Shown piece by piece: positions 1 through 8,398 of a stretch of 64,000 nucleotides of DNA. This stretch comes from COE1 sp949066965 (GTDB lineage Bacteria > Bacillota > Clostridia > Lachnospirales > Lachnospiraceae): assembly GCA_949066965.1 (NCBI GenBank), contig CARTDA010000012.1:36249-100248 (forward strand), written 5' to 3'. Below the pieces are notes generated by a model that was given only the letters and a program-made list of their open reading frames with translations, ran no database searches and had not been told where the DNA came from. The first letter of the stretch is position 1; each line of letters begins with the position of its first letter. The position numbers and the translations under genes were made by a program.

Positions 1-2
1 AC

Positions 3-407
3 GGAATGCTAGGGGGCGGGGACGATTACATCACCAAGCCATTCCATCCGCCTGTACTGCTCGCGCGCATCGCCGCAGTCTTGAAGCGGACGAAAAAAAC
101 AGGCGCAAAAGAGCCGGACATGATGGAATATAAAGGTGTCAGGCTTGACATTGCCCGCGGGAGCATATGTTTTCAGGGCAGGCAGGCGGAGCTGACCAAA
201 AAGGAGTTTCAGATTCTGTATTACCTGTTTCAGCATACCGGAAAAATAATACCGCGCATGGAGCTGATTGAGTATCTGTGGGACAATCAGGTCTTTATTG
301 ATGACAATGCACTGAGTGTGAACATGACGCGTATCCGTGGAAAAATGGAACAGCTCGGCGTGCATGGTTTTGTGGAGACAAAGCGGGGAATGGGGTACCG
401 GCTATGA
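3..407 (+). CDS. Response regulator, OmpR/PhoB family, BceR-like (5' truncated by window edge)
   Basis: Only the last ~135 codons are present; the gene begins before the window. The visible receiver end carries the conserved lysine in DDYITKPF, followed by alpha-5. From about residue 45 there is a winged-helix output domain ending in VETKRGMGYRL, the usual end of OmpR/PhoB regulators. The stop overlaps the start of the kinase gene (ATGA), so the two are translationally coupled. With a BceS-type kinase and a BceAB-type transporter downstream, the regulator probably activates efflux or detoxification of cell-wall-active peptides. That function comes from the family and context, not from the sequence alone. 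Confidence 0.9.
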   Translation, partial: GMLGGGDDYITKPFHPPVLLARIAAVLKRTKKTGAKEPDMMEYKGVRLDIARGSICFQGRQAELTKKEFQILYYLFQHTGKIIPRMELIEYLWDNQVFIDDNALSVNMTRIRGKMEQLGVHGFVETKRGMGYRL

Positions 408-1411
408 ATATTCTTTCTTTCCTGCGGGATAAATTGCTGCTGTATCTGCTGCATCTTTCGTGCATGATGGCGCTTGCTGTCTTTTTGCGTGCGACGGGTT
501 ATTCAGCGGATGGCCGCCTTTTGGTTCTGATTTGCTGGTTTTTGGTTCTGTGTATCTGGACGGTCTGTGAGTACCACCGGAGAAAGCGTTATTTTTCCCG
601 CATGGAGGCGGTGCTAGCACAGATTGACCAGCGTTTCCTGCTCGGGGAGCTGATGCCCTTTTCCGACCGGCTCGAGGACAGGCTCTACCGGGAGATGATA
701 CGCCAGTCCAACCGTTCCGTCATTGAAAAAATTCATGCAGCGGAGGAGCAGAAAAACGACTACCGCGCATATATTGAGGGGTGGGTGCATGAAATCAAGG
801 CACCGATTACCAGCATAGCCCTGATGTGTGAAAACCACAAAAGCGAGGTGACGCGCAGCATCAGCAGGGAAAATGGGAAGATTGAGAATTATGTGGACAG
901 GACACTGTACTATGCGCGTTCGGACGAGGTTTACAAGGACTATATCATAGAGGAAACCAATTTGGCAGACGTGGCGGCGGAAGTGGTTGCGCGCAATAAG
1001 TATTATTTTATCCAGGATGGCGTGCAGGCGGAAATCGACTGTCCGGACGATGTTTGCACCGACAGGAAGTGGATTGCCTTTATCCTGAACCAAATCCTGC
1101 AAAACAGCCTGAAATACAGGCGGGAAACAGGCGCAATGATACGCATTTACACACAGCGGCGCGCAAGGGGCGTCTGTCTGGCGGTTGAGGACAACGGCAT
1201 CGGCATCCGGCAGGAGGAGGTTCCGCGTATTTTTGAAAAAAACTTTACCGGCACGAACGGCAGGACCCATGGGCGCTCGACAGGGATGGGACTCTATCTG
1301 TGCGCCAAGCTTTGCGGAAAGCTCGGCATCGGGATTGGTGCGGAGTCGCAGGAGCATGTGGGGACGAAAATCATGCTGGAATTTCCGGCTGGTACGTTTC
1401 ATATGCGGTAA
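404..1411 (+). CDS. Sensor histidine kinase, BceS-like (intramembrane-sensing)
   Basis: The protein has 335 residues. Two closely spaced membrane helices (about residues 11-32 and 38-56) have almost no extracellular loop, typical of BceS-like kinases that sense through their partner transporter. The phospho-acceptor is in WVHEIKAPI (His129). A catalytic domain follows, with an N-box near ILNQILQNSLKYR, a G1 box DNGIGI and a G2 box STGMGLYL. The start ATG overlaps the regulator stop. Kinase and transporter genes are usually adjacent in this family, but here two unrelated genes lie between them. Confidence 0.92.
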   Translation: MNILSFLRDKLLLYLLHLSCMMALAVFLRATGYSADGRLLVLICWFLVLCIWTVCEYHRRKRYFSRMEAVLAQIDQRFLLGELMPFSDRLEDRLYREMIRQSNRSVIEKIHAAEEQKNDYRAYIEGWVHEIKAPITSIALMCENHKSEVTRSISRENGKIENYVDRTLYYARSDEVYKDYIIEETNLADVAAEVVARNKYYFIQDGVQAEIDCPDDVCTDRKWIAFILNQILQNSLKYRRETGAMIRIYTQRRARGVCLAVEDNGIGIRQEEVPRIFEKNFTGTNGRTHGRSTGMGLYLCAKLCGKLGIGIGAESQEHVGTKIMLEFPAGTFHMR

Positions 1412-1463
1412 GACAGTGTTTCGCCAAAGAGATGCGCAACCAGGAAAGGAAGGGGAGAAGCAG

Positions 1464-2219
1464 TTGGAAACAGTGAAAAAGATTAGACCCAATATGGCAG
1501 AATATGCCGAGATTACAGCGGTAAAAAGGCTGTTGCAAAAAAGGAATATGTTACTTTATCATGGAAACAAAAACGAATCCATGATACCGACATATGGGGC
1601 TGGCAGAATTGACAATGATTATGGCAGGGGCTTTTACACGACATCCGACCAGGAATTGGCAAAAGAATGGGCATGGGGAACGTACACACAGGGAAATAAG
1701 GCATACATTCATACATTCGAACTGGATACAGCAGATTTAAGAATATTGGACTTAACAGAGTTGGACAGTATACACTGGATAGCGGAATTGCTTTTCAATA
1801 GAAAGCTCAATCTGGGAGACAAGGAGGTTGTGCAGGATAATGTGAAAATACTTCTGGAGAAATATAAATTAGATACAGGAGCGCATGACGTTATTATTGG
1901 CTATAGGGCTGATGACAGCTATTTTGCGTATGCGGAGGCATTTGTGTCGGGAACAATATATAAAGATACATTGGAAAAGGCATTGCGGACAGGTGAATTG
2001 GGAATACAGGTTTTTATCAAGGGCGAGCGTGCATTTGAAAGGTTAAGGAAAGTAGGTGTAAACGAGGTTCCCGACAAATACAGGGGATATTTCGTTAAGC
2101 GGGACAGGCGTGCAAGAGAGCAGTACAATGCGCTGAGGGTCAATCAGGGAAGCAGGGGAGGGAAGCAGACAATCTATGATTTTATACTGGCGGTCGAAAA
2201 GGCTGACCGCTCAGTATAA
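1464..2219 (+). CDS. DUF3990-family protein (ADP-ribosyltransferase-like fold suspected)
   Basis: The protein has about 251 residues. The likely start is TTG at 1464, because AAGGGGAG lies 6-7 bases upstream; the ATG at 1494 has no ribosome site. The N-terminal half has a YHGNK element, then a DYGRGFYTT motif and EWA. I recall these as DUF3990 hallmarks, and the H-x-G / Y-G-x-G-F-Y-x-T pattern resembles NAD-binding ART domains. The last ~11 residues (ILAVEKADRSV) and the stop codon are encoded by a dispersed palindromic repeat (R1). A small acidic protein follows. A toxin-like role is possible but is inference; no catalytic glutamate was assigned. Confidence 0.65.
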   Translation: METVKKIRPNMAEYAEITAVKRLLQKRNMLLYHGNKNESMIPTYGAGRIDNDYGRGFYTTSDQELAKEWAWGTYTQGNKAYIHTFELDTADLRILDLTELDSIHWIAELLFNRKLNLGDKEVVQDNVKILLEKYKLDTGAHDVIIGYRADDSYFAYAEAFVSGTIYKDTLEKALRTGELGIQVFIKGERAFERLRKVGVNEVPDKYRGYFVKRDRRAREQYNALRVNQGSRGGKQTIYDFILAVEKADRSV

Positions 2220-2280
2220 AGTTATGCACACCGCTGCATAAGCAAATATGCCGCCTCGCAGCTGCGGCTGGTGCGTATTA
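2183..2280 (+). repeat. R1 dispersed palindromic element, copy 1
   Basis: The hairpin TATACTGgCGGTC...GACCGctCAGTATA (2183-2218) is followed by about 60 bases that also match the copy at 29130-29227, including AAATATGCCGC and GCTGCGG. The hairpin forms the 3' end and stop codon of the DUF3990-type gene. A third copy, hairpin only, lies at 33313-33347. The arms carry compensated differences, consistent with selection on structure or with recent spread of a palindrome. Confidence 0.75.
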
Positions 2281-2333
2281 TATATGACAGTTTGGGTTTT
2301 ATTTGTAGTGCGTGTATGTGGGGAGGTGTAAAC

Positions 2334-2834
2334 ATGGTGGCAATGGCACAGAATCTGGAGGAATTCATCTGTTATGATGAATTCTGGCTGGGCAAGGATA
2401 TGGAAAATATGGGTTATCTTTTTGAATATTGTGAGGAATATTGCAGGGAAATACTGGAAGATGGGCAGTTTCATCTGGACAAGGAGATGTTTATAGAATC
2501 TTTTATGAAATCTGATTGCAGGGCACTGATGGAAATCGGTCATCCTACATTGTTATCACAGGCTGCGTATGATACGGCGAGGGATTTCATAGAAGTGGAC
2601 AACAACAAGGAGATGACAGGGTTCCGGTTAACAGGAAAACCGCGGGATTATGCGCGCAACCAGCTGTACTGGGTAGGGTGGATGTATGCCTATATCCATT
2701 TTGAAAGCAAGAAGCGCAGTAAGGAAATTATAGAAAAACTGCCATTACATGAAATTTTGACAGACTATAAGATTGGTCATGAAATGAGCAAGGAGGCTTA
2801 TTATAGTAAGATCGCTTATTTATTTGAAAAATAA
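2334..2834 (+). CDS. Small hypothetical protein downstream of the DUF3990 gene
   Basis: I chose ATG 2334 (GGGGAGGTGTAAAC lies just upstream), giving about 166 residues. The sequence is acidic and helical, rich in Glu, Tyr and Phe, starting with AMAQNLEEFICYDEFW and ending with EAYYSKIAYLFEK. There is no signal peptide or membrane segment, and I do not recognise the family. It follows the DUF3990 gene after the R1 element with no other promoter evident. The pair could be a toxin and its immunity or antitoxin partner, but this rests only on gene order and size. Confidence 0.6.
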   Translation: MVAMAQNLEEFICYDEFWLGKDMENMGYLFEYCEEYCREILEDGQFHLDKEMFIESFMKSDCRALMEIGHPTLLSQAAYDTARDFIEVDNNKEMTGFRLTGKPRDYARNQLYWVGWMYAYIHFESKKRSKEIIEKLPLHEILTDYKIGHEMSKEAYYSKIAYLFEK

Positions 2835-2908
2835 AAGTCTTAGGAGCCTTAAAGCGTGTTTGAAACATTACAAAACTGTAAGGAAACTGTAACCAACATA
2901 GATACCAT

Positions 2909-2969
2909 GCCATAGCCGATTTTGATAATATTTATTAATCAAAAGGCTATGGCTGTTTTGGTCATAGCC
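2909..2969 (+). promoter_or_regulatory. Alternative hairpins in the leader of the BceA-like gene
   Basis: The segment GGCTATGG (2945-2952) can pair with GCCATAGCC upstream (2909-2917), in a stem extended by ATTTTGAT/ATCAAAA. Alternatively it can pair with CATAGCC downstream (2963-2969). The two stems exclude each other and end 19 bases before the ABC gene start, close to its ribosome site GGAGG. This suggests an attenuator or a translation-controlling leader. No T-tract is present, so a plain terminator is less likely. Confidence 0.4.
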
Positions 2970-2988
2970 TCTGGAATGGAGGATTCAG

Positions 2989-3753
2989 ATGAACGGTTAT
3001 ATCAATGTATGCGATGTGGAGAAATACTACGGAAGCGAGGCGGGGATGACAAAGGCAGTTGACCGCGTGAGCTTTCAGGTTGACGAGGGGGAATTTGTGG
3101 GCGTGATGGGCGCTTCGGGCTCGGGCAAGACGACCCTGCTCAACATGCTCGCCACGATTGACAATGTGACGGCGGGACACATTTACTATCAGGAGACGGA
3201 TATCACGGAGCTGAAACCTGACCGGCTTGCAAAGTTCCGCAAGGAAAACCTGGGATTTGTGTTTCAGGACTACAATCTGCTCGACACACTGACCATCGGT
3301 GAGAATATTGTGCTGGCAATGACGCTCCAGAAAAAGGGAAAAAAGGAAATCAAAAAGGAGAGCGAGGAGATGATGCGCCTGCTCGGCATCTGGGAAATCC
3401 GCAACCAGTTTCCCTATCAGGTATCGGGCGGGCAGAAGCAGCGCTGTGCCTGTGCGCGGGCGCTTATCAACCACCCGAAGCTCCTGCTTGCGGACGAGCC
3501 GACTGGGGCGCTTGACTCCAGGGCGGCAGAGACGCTTTTGGAGACGTTCCAGCGTCTGAACGAGACAAGGAAGGCGACGATTTTCATGGTGACGCACGAC
3601 GCCTTCTCGGCAAGCTATTGCAGCCGCATTTTATTTCTGAAGGATGGAAAAATTTTTCACGAGCTGGTTCGCGGACAGAAGGGGAGACGTGAATTCCTGA
3701 ATTGTATATTGGATGTGTTATCCGTGACGGGAGGTGAGGGCGATGCTCGCTAA
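2989..3753 (+). CDS. ABC transporter ATP-binding protein, BceA-like
   Basis: The protein has 254 residues. It has a Walker A motif GASGSGKTT near residue 42, a Q-loop in VFQDYN, the signature VSGGQKQR, Walker B LLLADEPTGALDS and the H-loop VTHD. This is the LolD/BceA branch of ATPases that pair with FtsX-like permeases. A GGAGG site precedes the ATG, and the gene overlaps the next by 11 bases. Its role is to power removal of bacitracin- or lantibiotic-like compounds and to signal flux to the upstream kinase; the substrate cannot be read from sequence. Confidence 0.92.
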   Translation: MNGYINVCDVEKYYGSEAGMTKAVDRVSFQVDEGEFVGVMGASGSGKTTLLNMLATIDNVTAGHIYYQETDITELKPDRLAKFRKENLGFVFQDYNLLDTLTIGENIVLAMTLQKKGKKEIKKESEEMMRLLGIWEIRNQFPYQVSGGQKQRCACARALINHPKLLLADEPTGALDSRAAETLLETFQRLNETRKATIFMVTHDAFSASYCSRILFLKDGKIFHELVRGQKGRREFLNCILDVLSVTGGEGDAR

Positions 3754-5833
3754 GCTTGCACTGCGGAACGTCCGGCGTTCAGCAAAGGATTATCTTGTCT
3801 ATTTTTTTACGATGACTGTGGTGGTGGCGCTGATGTTTGCCTTCAACAGCCTGATTTTTTCCGGGGAAGTCCATGACATGTTTCAGGAGGTGGAAGTCAT
3901 GGAGGTCATGCTGGGGCTTGCCACGTTTTTTATCGTCCTGATTGTTGCGTGGCTGATTAACTACATGATACGCTTTATTCTGGAAAAGAGAAGCAGGGAG
4001 TTTGGCATTTATCTGCTGCTGGGTATGGAGAAACGGCAGATTGCAAGGCTGTATATGCGGGAGAGTGTGCTGCTCGGCGCGGGGGCATTTCTGGCGGGAC
4101 TTGTCTTTGGCGTGCTGGTGCAGCAGATTCTGATGTCGATTCTCTACAGTATGGTACTGTCGGATTTCAGAATCAATATCGAGTTCAGCCGGGGCTGCCT
4201 TATCATGACTGCATCCTGCTATGCGGGGTGTTATCTGCTGGCGCTGCTGCGCTGCAAACGCAAATTGAAAAAAATGAACATCCATGGTCTGATGAACGCG
4301 GAGCGGCAGAACGAGGAGATTAAGGAGTCCCATGAGGGGCTGAAACGGTGGCTGCTTCCGCTCTCGGTTCTTTTCCTGGCGCTGTTCGGCGCGTGGCTTT
4401 TTTATGGGAAGGAGTGGGGCACCCATACCATTATCCTGTTTCTGGTTGGCCTGGTGCTTGTGATATATCTGTTTTACATGGGCCTGTCCGCGTGGATTAT
4501 CAGCTATGTGCGCCATGAGGGGAACGCGATTTATGCGGGGCAGAATCTGTTCCTGCTTCGGCAGTTTGCATCGAAAATCAGGACAATGCGCTTTACGATG
4601 GGGACGCTGACCGCACTTTTTGTACTGGCGTTTCTGGGTTGTTCGGTCGCGATGATGTTCAATTTTTATGAAAACCAGATGCTTGGCGACAAAATGCCGT
4701 TTGACATCCACATCCACAGCGCGTATGTGGAGGATGACTTTGCCACGGAGCTTTCTGTCATAGAGAGCAATGTGCCCATCAAGGAGGCATACGCCTACCA
4801 TATTTATGAGAATGGGACGGATGTGGTGAATGTCTGGCTGTACACCCATTTAAAGGTATTTGGTGACGCGTACCGGAAAGCGGATGGGACGCCTGACTTG
4901 GAGGCAATCAGAGGGGAACGGGACTTTGCGGCGTACTGTAGGTATGACACGTACATGGGGATTTCGGATTATAACCATCTGCGGAAACTGCTTGGTCTGG
5001 ACACCGTTGCGCTGGCGGATGATGAATACATTATTCATATCAAGGACAGGGTGTTCCGGGAGACAGGGGATTTCTCTGACCAGCTTGCAATCGAGGGAAA
5101 TGGCGGCGCACTCCGGTTTGCGGGATTCCATACGGAACCCTTTTCGCAGGATGGGCACAACGGAGGGGATTATGTGATTGTCGTGTCAGATGACGAGATA
5201 GCAAAGATGCGTCCGTTTTATGCGCAGCTCGCCGTGGAGCTTGGGGGGGAAACGCCGGAAAATTTAAGGAATTTACTGGATGACGCCACAAGGGAGCTGG
5301 ATTTCAAAACATCTGATCCCATTTCGGACATAGATATTACCGCCATGCTCAACGAGACGGAGTGCGTTGGCTCGGATTCCATTCTTGTCTGGGGCGCAAA
5401 CAATCTGGTTCGGGATAATATTCTGGTGGAGATGAAATGCATGCTGTCGACGATGATTTTCCCGCTGACCTACATCGGTCTGGTGTTTTTGTGCGTCGCG
5501 CTGACCGTGCTGTCCGTCCAGCAGCTCAGCGATTCCGCAAAGTATAAGTTCCGCTATAAGGTGCTGCGTCAGATTGGGATGGGTGCGAAGGAAATTGCAG
5601 GGTTGGTCTTAAAGCAGCTGTTTTTGTTTTACCTGTGCCCCGCGCTCTTTGCGGCAGTAATCGGCGGAATTATCGCGGGATATGTAGGCGGAAAGTTTAA
5701 TTTCTACGCGGGGGTAAGGACACCGGCAGCAGTGTATTTCGGCATTTCGCTTGTGCTGTTTCTTGGCGTGTACAGCGTTTATTTTGTGGTCACGTATGTC
5801 GGGTTTCTGCGGAATATTGAATCCGGGAGATAA
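3743..5833 (+). CDS. ABC transporter permease, BceB/FtsX-like
   Basis: The protein has 696 residues from ATG 3743, chosen because GGAGGTGAG lies at a proper distance; the GTG at 3734 sits inside that site. FtsX-type membrane segments at the N-terminus (about 20-40, 55-80, 100-130) are followed by further helices. A large soluble region of roughly 200 residues (about 315-540) then precedes the last three helices. The ten-helix layout with one large external domain before TM8 is the BceB signature, and that domain is thought to bind peptide. The gene is last in the module, and no terminator hairpin with a T-run follows. Confidence 0.9.
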   Translation: MLAKLALRNVRRSAKDYLVYFFTMTVVVALMFAFNSLIFSGEVHDMFQEVEVMEVMLGLATFFIVLIVAWLINYMIRFILEKRSREFGIYLLLGMEKRQIARLYMRESVLLGAGAFLAGLVFGVLVQQILMSILYSMVLSDFRINIEFSRGCLIMTASCYAGCYLLALLRCKRKLKKMNIHGLMNAERQNEEIKESHEGLKRWLLPLSVLFLALFGAWLFYGKEWGTHTIILFLVGLVLVIYLFYMGLSAWIISYVRHEGNAIYAGQNLFLLRQFASKIRTMRFTMGTLTALFVLAFLGCSVAMMFNFYENQMLGDKMPFDIHIHSAYVEDDFATELSVIESNVPIKEAYAYHIYENGTDVVNVWLYTHLKVFGDAYRKADGTPDLEAIRGERDFAAYCRYDTYMGISDYNHLRKLLGLDTVALADDEYIIHIKDRVFRETGDFSDQLAIEGNGGALRFAGFHTEPFSQDGHNGGDYVIVVSDDEIAKMRPFYAQLAVELGGETPENLRNLLDDATRELDFKTSDPISDIDITAMLNETECVGSDSILVWGANNLVRDNILVEMKCMLSTMIFPLTYIGLVFLCVALTVLSVQQLSDSAKYKFRYKVLRQIGMGAKEIAGLVLKQLFLFYLCPALFAAVIGGIIAGYVGGKFNFYAGVRTPAAVYFGISLVLFLGVYSVYFVVTYVGFLRNIESGR

Positions 5834-5952
5834 CGGAATAGTTTCTCTACTCTACGCAGCGTAGAATCCGCATCAATTCACCATTTTCTACGTACCGTGG
5901 GTGTGATTTCCTGCATCGTCCTGCGATAATGAATCCAGAAAGGAGGGCAGCC

Positions 5953-6573
5953 ATGAATCAGATGGTAACTGGAAAATTTATAGCCTCTGAGAGAAAACGA
6001 AAGGGATACACACAGAGGCAGCTGGCAGATTTGTTACAGATAAGCGATAAGACTGTGTCAAAATGGGAACGTGGAAACGGATTTCCAGAAGTGTCATTAT
6101 TACTGCCATTATGTAATGAACTGGACATTACCGTGAACGAATTGTTGTCCGGCGAAAGAGTGTCGGAAGAAGATTATCAAAAGAAAGCGGAGGAAAATAT
6201 GGTGAATATGATTCAGGAAAGAGAAGAAAACAAGAAAAAAGCAATTATGACAATTGTCACAGGAACGACATCAACGGCGGCGTTTATCACGCTTATCCTG
6301 GTGGCTGGTATATATGCGGATGCAATCGCACTGCCGGTCAGGATATTGCTGGTATGTATCGGGTGTGCAATTTTTGGCTCGGGACTGGTCGTTGCAATGG
6401 AGGGCGAACGCACGGTGGGATATTATAAATGCAAGGCATGTGGGGAACTGTTTATTCCGACCTTTGGGGAATATGTTTTTGGTATGCATATGCTGGCAAC
6501 AAGGCATTTAAAATGCCCGAAATGCGGCAGGAAGACATGGTGCAGGAAGGTTTTGTCAAAGAATGGCATTTGA
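5953..6573 (+). CDS. XRE-family HTH protein with two membrane segments and a zinc ribbon
   Basis: The protein has 206 residues; ATG 5953 has AGGAGGG upstream. Residues ~6-62 are a Cro/CI-type HTH (YTQRQLADLLQISDKTVSKWERG). A charged linker follows, then two membrane helices (about 98-122 and 127-150). The C-terminus carries CKAC...CPKCGRKTWC, a probable zinc ribbon. This is a membrane-tethered DNA-binding protein of a type common in Clostridia, often next to transporter modules. Its targets are unknown. A hairpin-like CTACGCAGCGTAG lies upstream at about 5854-5867. Confidence 0.8.
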   Translation: MNQMVTGKFIASERKRKGYTQRQLADLLQISDKTVSKWERGNGFPEVSLLLPLCNELDITVNELLSGERVSEEDYQKKAEENMVNMIQEREENKKKAIMTIVTGTTSTAAFITLILVAGIYADAIALPVRILLVCIGCAIFGSGLVVAMEGERTVGYYKCKACGELFIPTFGEYVFGMHMLATRHLKCPKCGRKTWCRKVLSKNGI

Positions 6574-6662
6574 ATGGTTTTTAGCATGTCGATTCCTTTC
6601 AGAAAACGCCAATGTGGGAGTATTTTCTTTAGTATAACATGACAATGACTGGAAGCTCAATA

Positions 6663-7391
6663 TCAAAATGTTTTTCGCTTTATTCTGTGAAGCTGCGGTT
6701 TTAGTGTGATGTCCGTGACAACGACGCCGTCACGCTGTCCCAGAATCCATTCCACCGCGTCCGCGACATCTGCTGGAAGAAGGTACGATGCCGGCTCGTC
6801 CCCCTCCCTGAAATCCGCATTGCGGTAGAGGTTTGTCTGTGTCATATCCGGTGAAATGGTAACCGCTTTGACGCCGTATTTTCGCGCCTCGTCGAAAAGG
6901 CTGCGCGAAAAGCTGGCAAGTCCTGCCTTTGTCGCGCCGTAGGCACATCCGTGGGGATTGGACTGCGCTGCGGTCACGGAGGAAATGCTAATGACATAGC
7001 CCGCGTTTTTCTTTAAATGACGCAAAAGCTGCTGCGTCAGAATCATGGGCGTTTCCAGGTTGGTGCGCACCAGCCGTTTGATTTTGTCCGGGCTTAATTC
7101 TTCATGAAGCCCATAATATCCGACACCCGCATTGTTGACCAGGATGTGAACCGGATGCTGCACCGCGATTTGCCGGACATGGGCGCACAGCTTGTCCGTG
7201 TCCAGCACATCACATACAATCGCATGCATGCTGTCCGTTTCATGCCACGCTGTTTTGCCAAAATCCCTGCCAAAGCCAAACACCTCATATCCAAGCGCAC
7301 ACAGCTTCTGGCTGACTGCACTGCCAATACCAGAGGATGCGCCGGTCACAATGGCGGCTTTTTTGTTCATGTGTTGATTCATACATTCCAT
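6663..7391 (-). CDS. Short-chain dehydrogenase/reductase (SDR)
   Basis: The protein has about 242 residues. The start at 7391 is chosen because AGGGAGAAG lies 8 bases upstream; the gene then overlaps the end of splB by 13 bases. Classical SDR motifs are present: the cofactor loop TGASSGIG, NNAGVG, a catalytic Ser in ISSVTAA and YGATK (Tyr/Lys pair). The substrate is unknown. It is third in a tightly overlapping operon with a nucleosidase-like gene and a spore photoproduct lyase. This suggests a linked but unproven role in spores or in handling of radical-SAM by-products. Confidence 0.85.
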   Translation of the reverse strand: MECMNQHMNKKAAIVTGASSGIGSAVSQKLCALGYEVFGFGRDFGKTAWHETDSMHAIVCDVLDTDKLCAHVRQIAVQHPVHILVNNAGVGYYGLHEELSPDKIKRLVRTNLETPMILTQQLLRHLKKNAGYVISISSVTAAQSNPHGCAYGATKAGLASFSRSLFDEARKYGVKAVTISPDMTQTNLYRNADFREGDEPASYLLPADVADAVEWILGQRDGVVVTDITLKPQLHRIKRKTF

Positions 7392-8398
7392 CGAAAAATC
7401 TTCTCCCTGCCTATTTTTTCTGAAAACTGCCCTGTCAGAAAGCATTCCATCTCTTCCATCAAGCTATCCGGATAATGGCAGTAGCCGTCATCCTTCTGAA
7501 AAGGAAACCAAATCACTGCGGAGTCCGGCTCCTGCTTCCTCATGTTTTTCAAATAGTCCTGCGAGATGCGAAATGTACCGATGCTGACGTCCAGGATTTT
7601 ATCGACATCAATGGTGCACAGTACCTGGTTCACCATTTCCTGATAATGCCGTTTCCAGCCGGGCATATAAATCATCGGGTCAAAACAAAGGCGTACAGGA
7701 CAGCCGGCGCGCATCAGCCCTGCCGCGCAGGACAGCCGGTCTGCCAGCGAAGCGGTATGATGTTCAAAGGCTTCGATTACTGCCTGCGGTGATATCGTAT
7801 AGGCATAAATGACATTGGGGTGTGGCGTGGCGCGCTGTACAAATGCTTTGCTGGCACATTTTGTCCGTATTTCAATGGTCAGATGGTCATGCCTGGATGC
7901 AAAATCACACCATTCCTGCACAAAACCGATCAGCGGTTCCAGCGCCAGCAAATCGGTATCGTAGGAGACGCAAAGATACAGGGGATGATGTTCCAATATC
8001 CGCTCTGCTTCTGCAAAAATATCTTCCAGATTTACGAATACCACAATGTTTGCAGAGGGGTACATTCCTTTTAAATAGCAGTATTCGCAGTCAAAGACGC
8101 AGTTCATCGCGCAGGAGGTATAGTAAAAATGTTCGTTGCCAAAGCGCTGGCAAACAGGTGCGCCTTCATAGAGCAGAGTCCCCTGCCTGGCGGCGAGAAT
8201 CAGTTTCTGTGAATGGTGCTGAAGGCGGAGGTTCTGCCTGCTCCGGCAGAATACGTCTTTATAATGGCCGATTTCAATGATTCTGGCAGATGGAAATTTT
8301 GCCAGGATTTTCTGCGTGCGCGCATGGTTTCGAACTGATTTTTCCACATAGATATGTGAAAAAAAGGGGTTAAAATAATCTTCTTTTAAATTCTTCAA
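7379..8398 (-). CDS. splB: Spore photoproduct lyase family radical SAM protein
   Basis: The protein has 339 residues. The cluster motif CVFDCEYC (CxxxCxxC, about residue 100) sits in the characteristic context NCVFDCEYCYLKGMYPSANIV of the SPL family, which reverses the thymine dimer 5-thyminyl-5,6-dihydrothymine in germinating spores. The start is TTG at 8398, with GAAGGA upstream. The gene overlaps the upstream phosphorylase-like gene by 29 bases and the SDR gene by 13, so the three are one transcription unit. The length agrees with SPL proteins (~340). It implies a spore-forming host. Confidence 0.88.
   Translation of the reverse strand: MKNLKEDYFNPFFSHIYVEKSVRNHARTQKILAKFPSARIIEIGHYKDVFCRSRQNLRLQHHSQKLILAARQGTLLYEGAPVCQRFGNEHFYYTSCAMNCVFDCEYCYLKGMYPSANIVVFVNLEDIFAEAERILEHHPLYLCVSYDTDLLALEPLIGFVQEWCDFASRHDHLTIEIRTKCASKAFVQRATPHPNVIYAYTISPQAVIEAFEHHTASLADRLSCAAGLMRAGCPVRLCFDPMIYMPGWKRHYQEMVNQVLCTIDVDKILDVSIGTFRISQDYLKNMRKQEPDSAVIWFPFQKDDGYCHYPDSLMEEMECFLTGQFSEKIGREKIFRWNV

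Noticed and set aside
1185..1463. N-terminal extension of the DUF3990-type protein into the kinase gene
   Set aside because: The extension is antiparallel in quality (Arg/Ser-rich shadow of the kinase frame); a TTG with a good ribosome site at 1464 explains the real start.
614..1492. Long minus-strand open frame opposite the BceS-like kinase
   Set aside because: It lies fully antisense to a gene with complete kinase motifs, and its protein is Cys/His/Arg-rich without any domain, typical of a shadow frame.
3779..4849. 356-codon minus-strand frame opposite the BceB-like permease
   Set aside because: The translated sequence is His/Gln-rich low-quality protein, the usual mirror of a hydrophobic coding strand; no start context.
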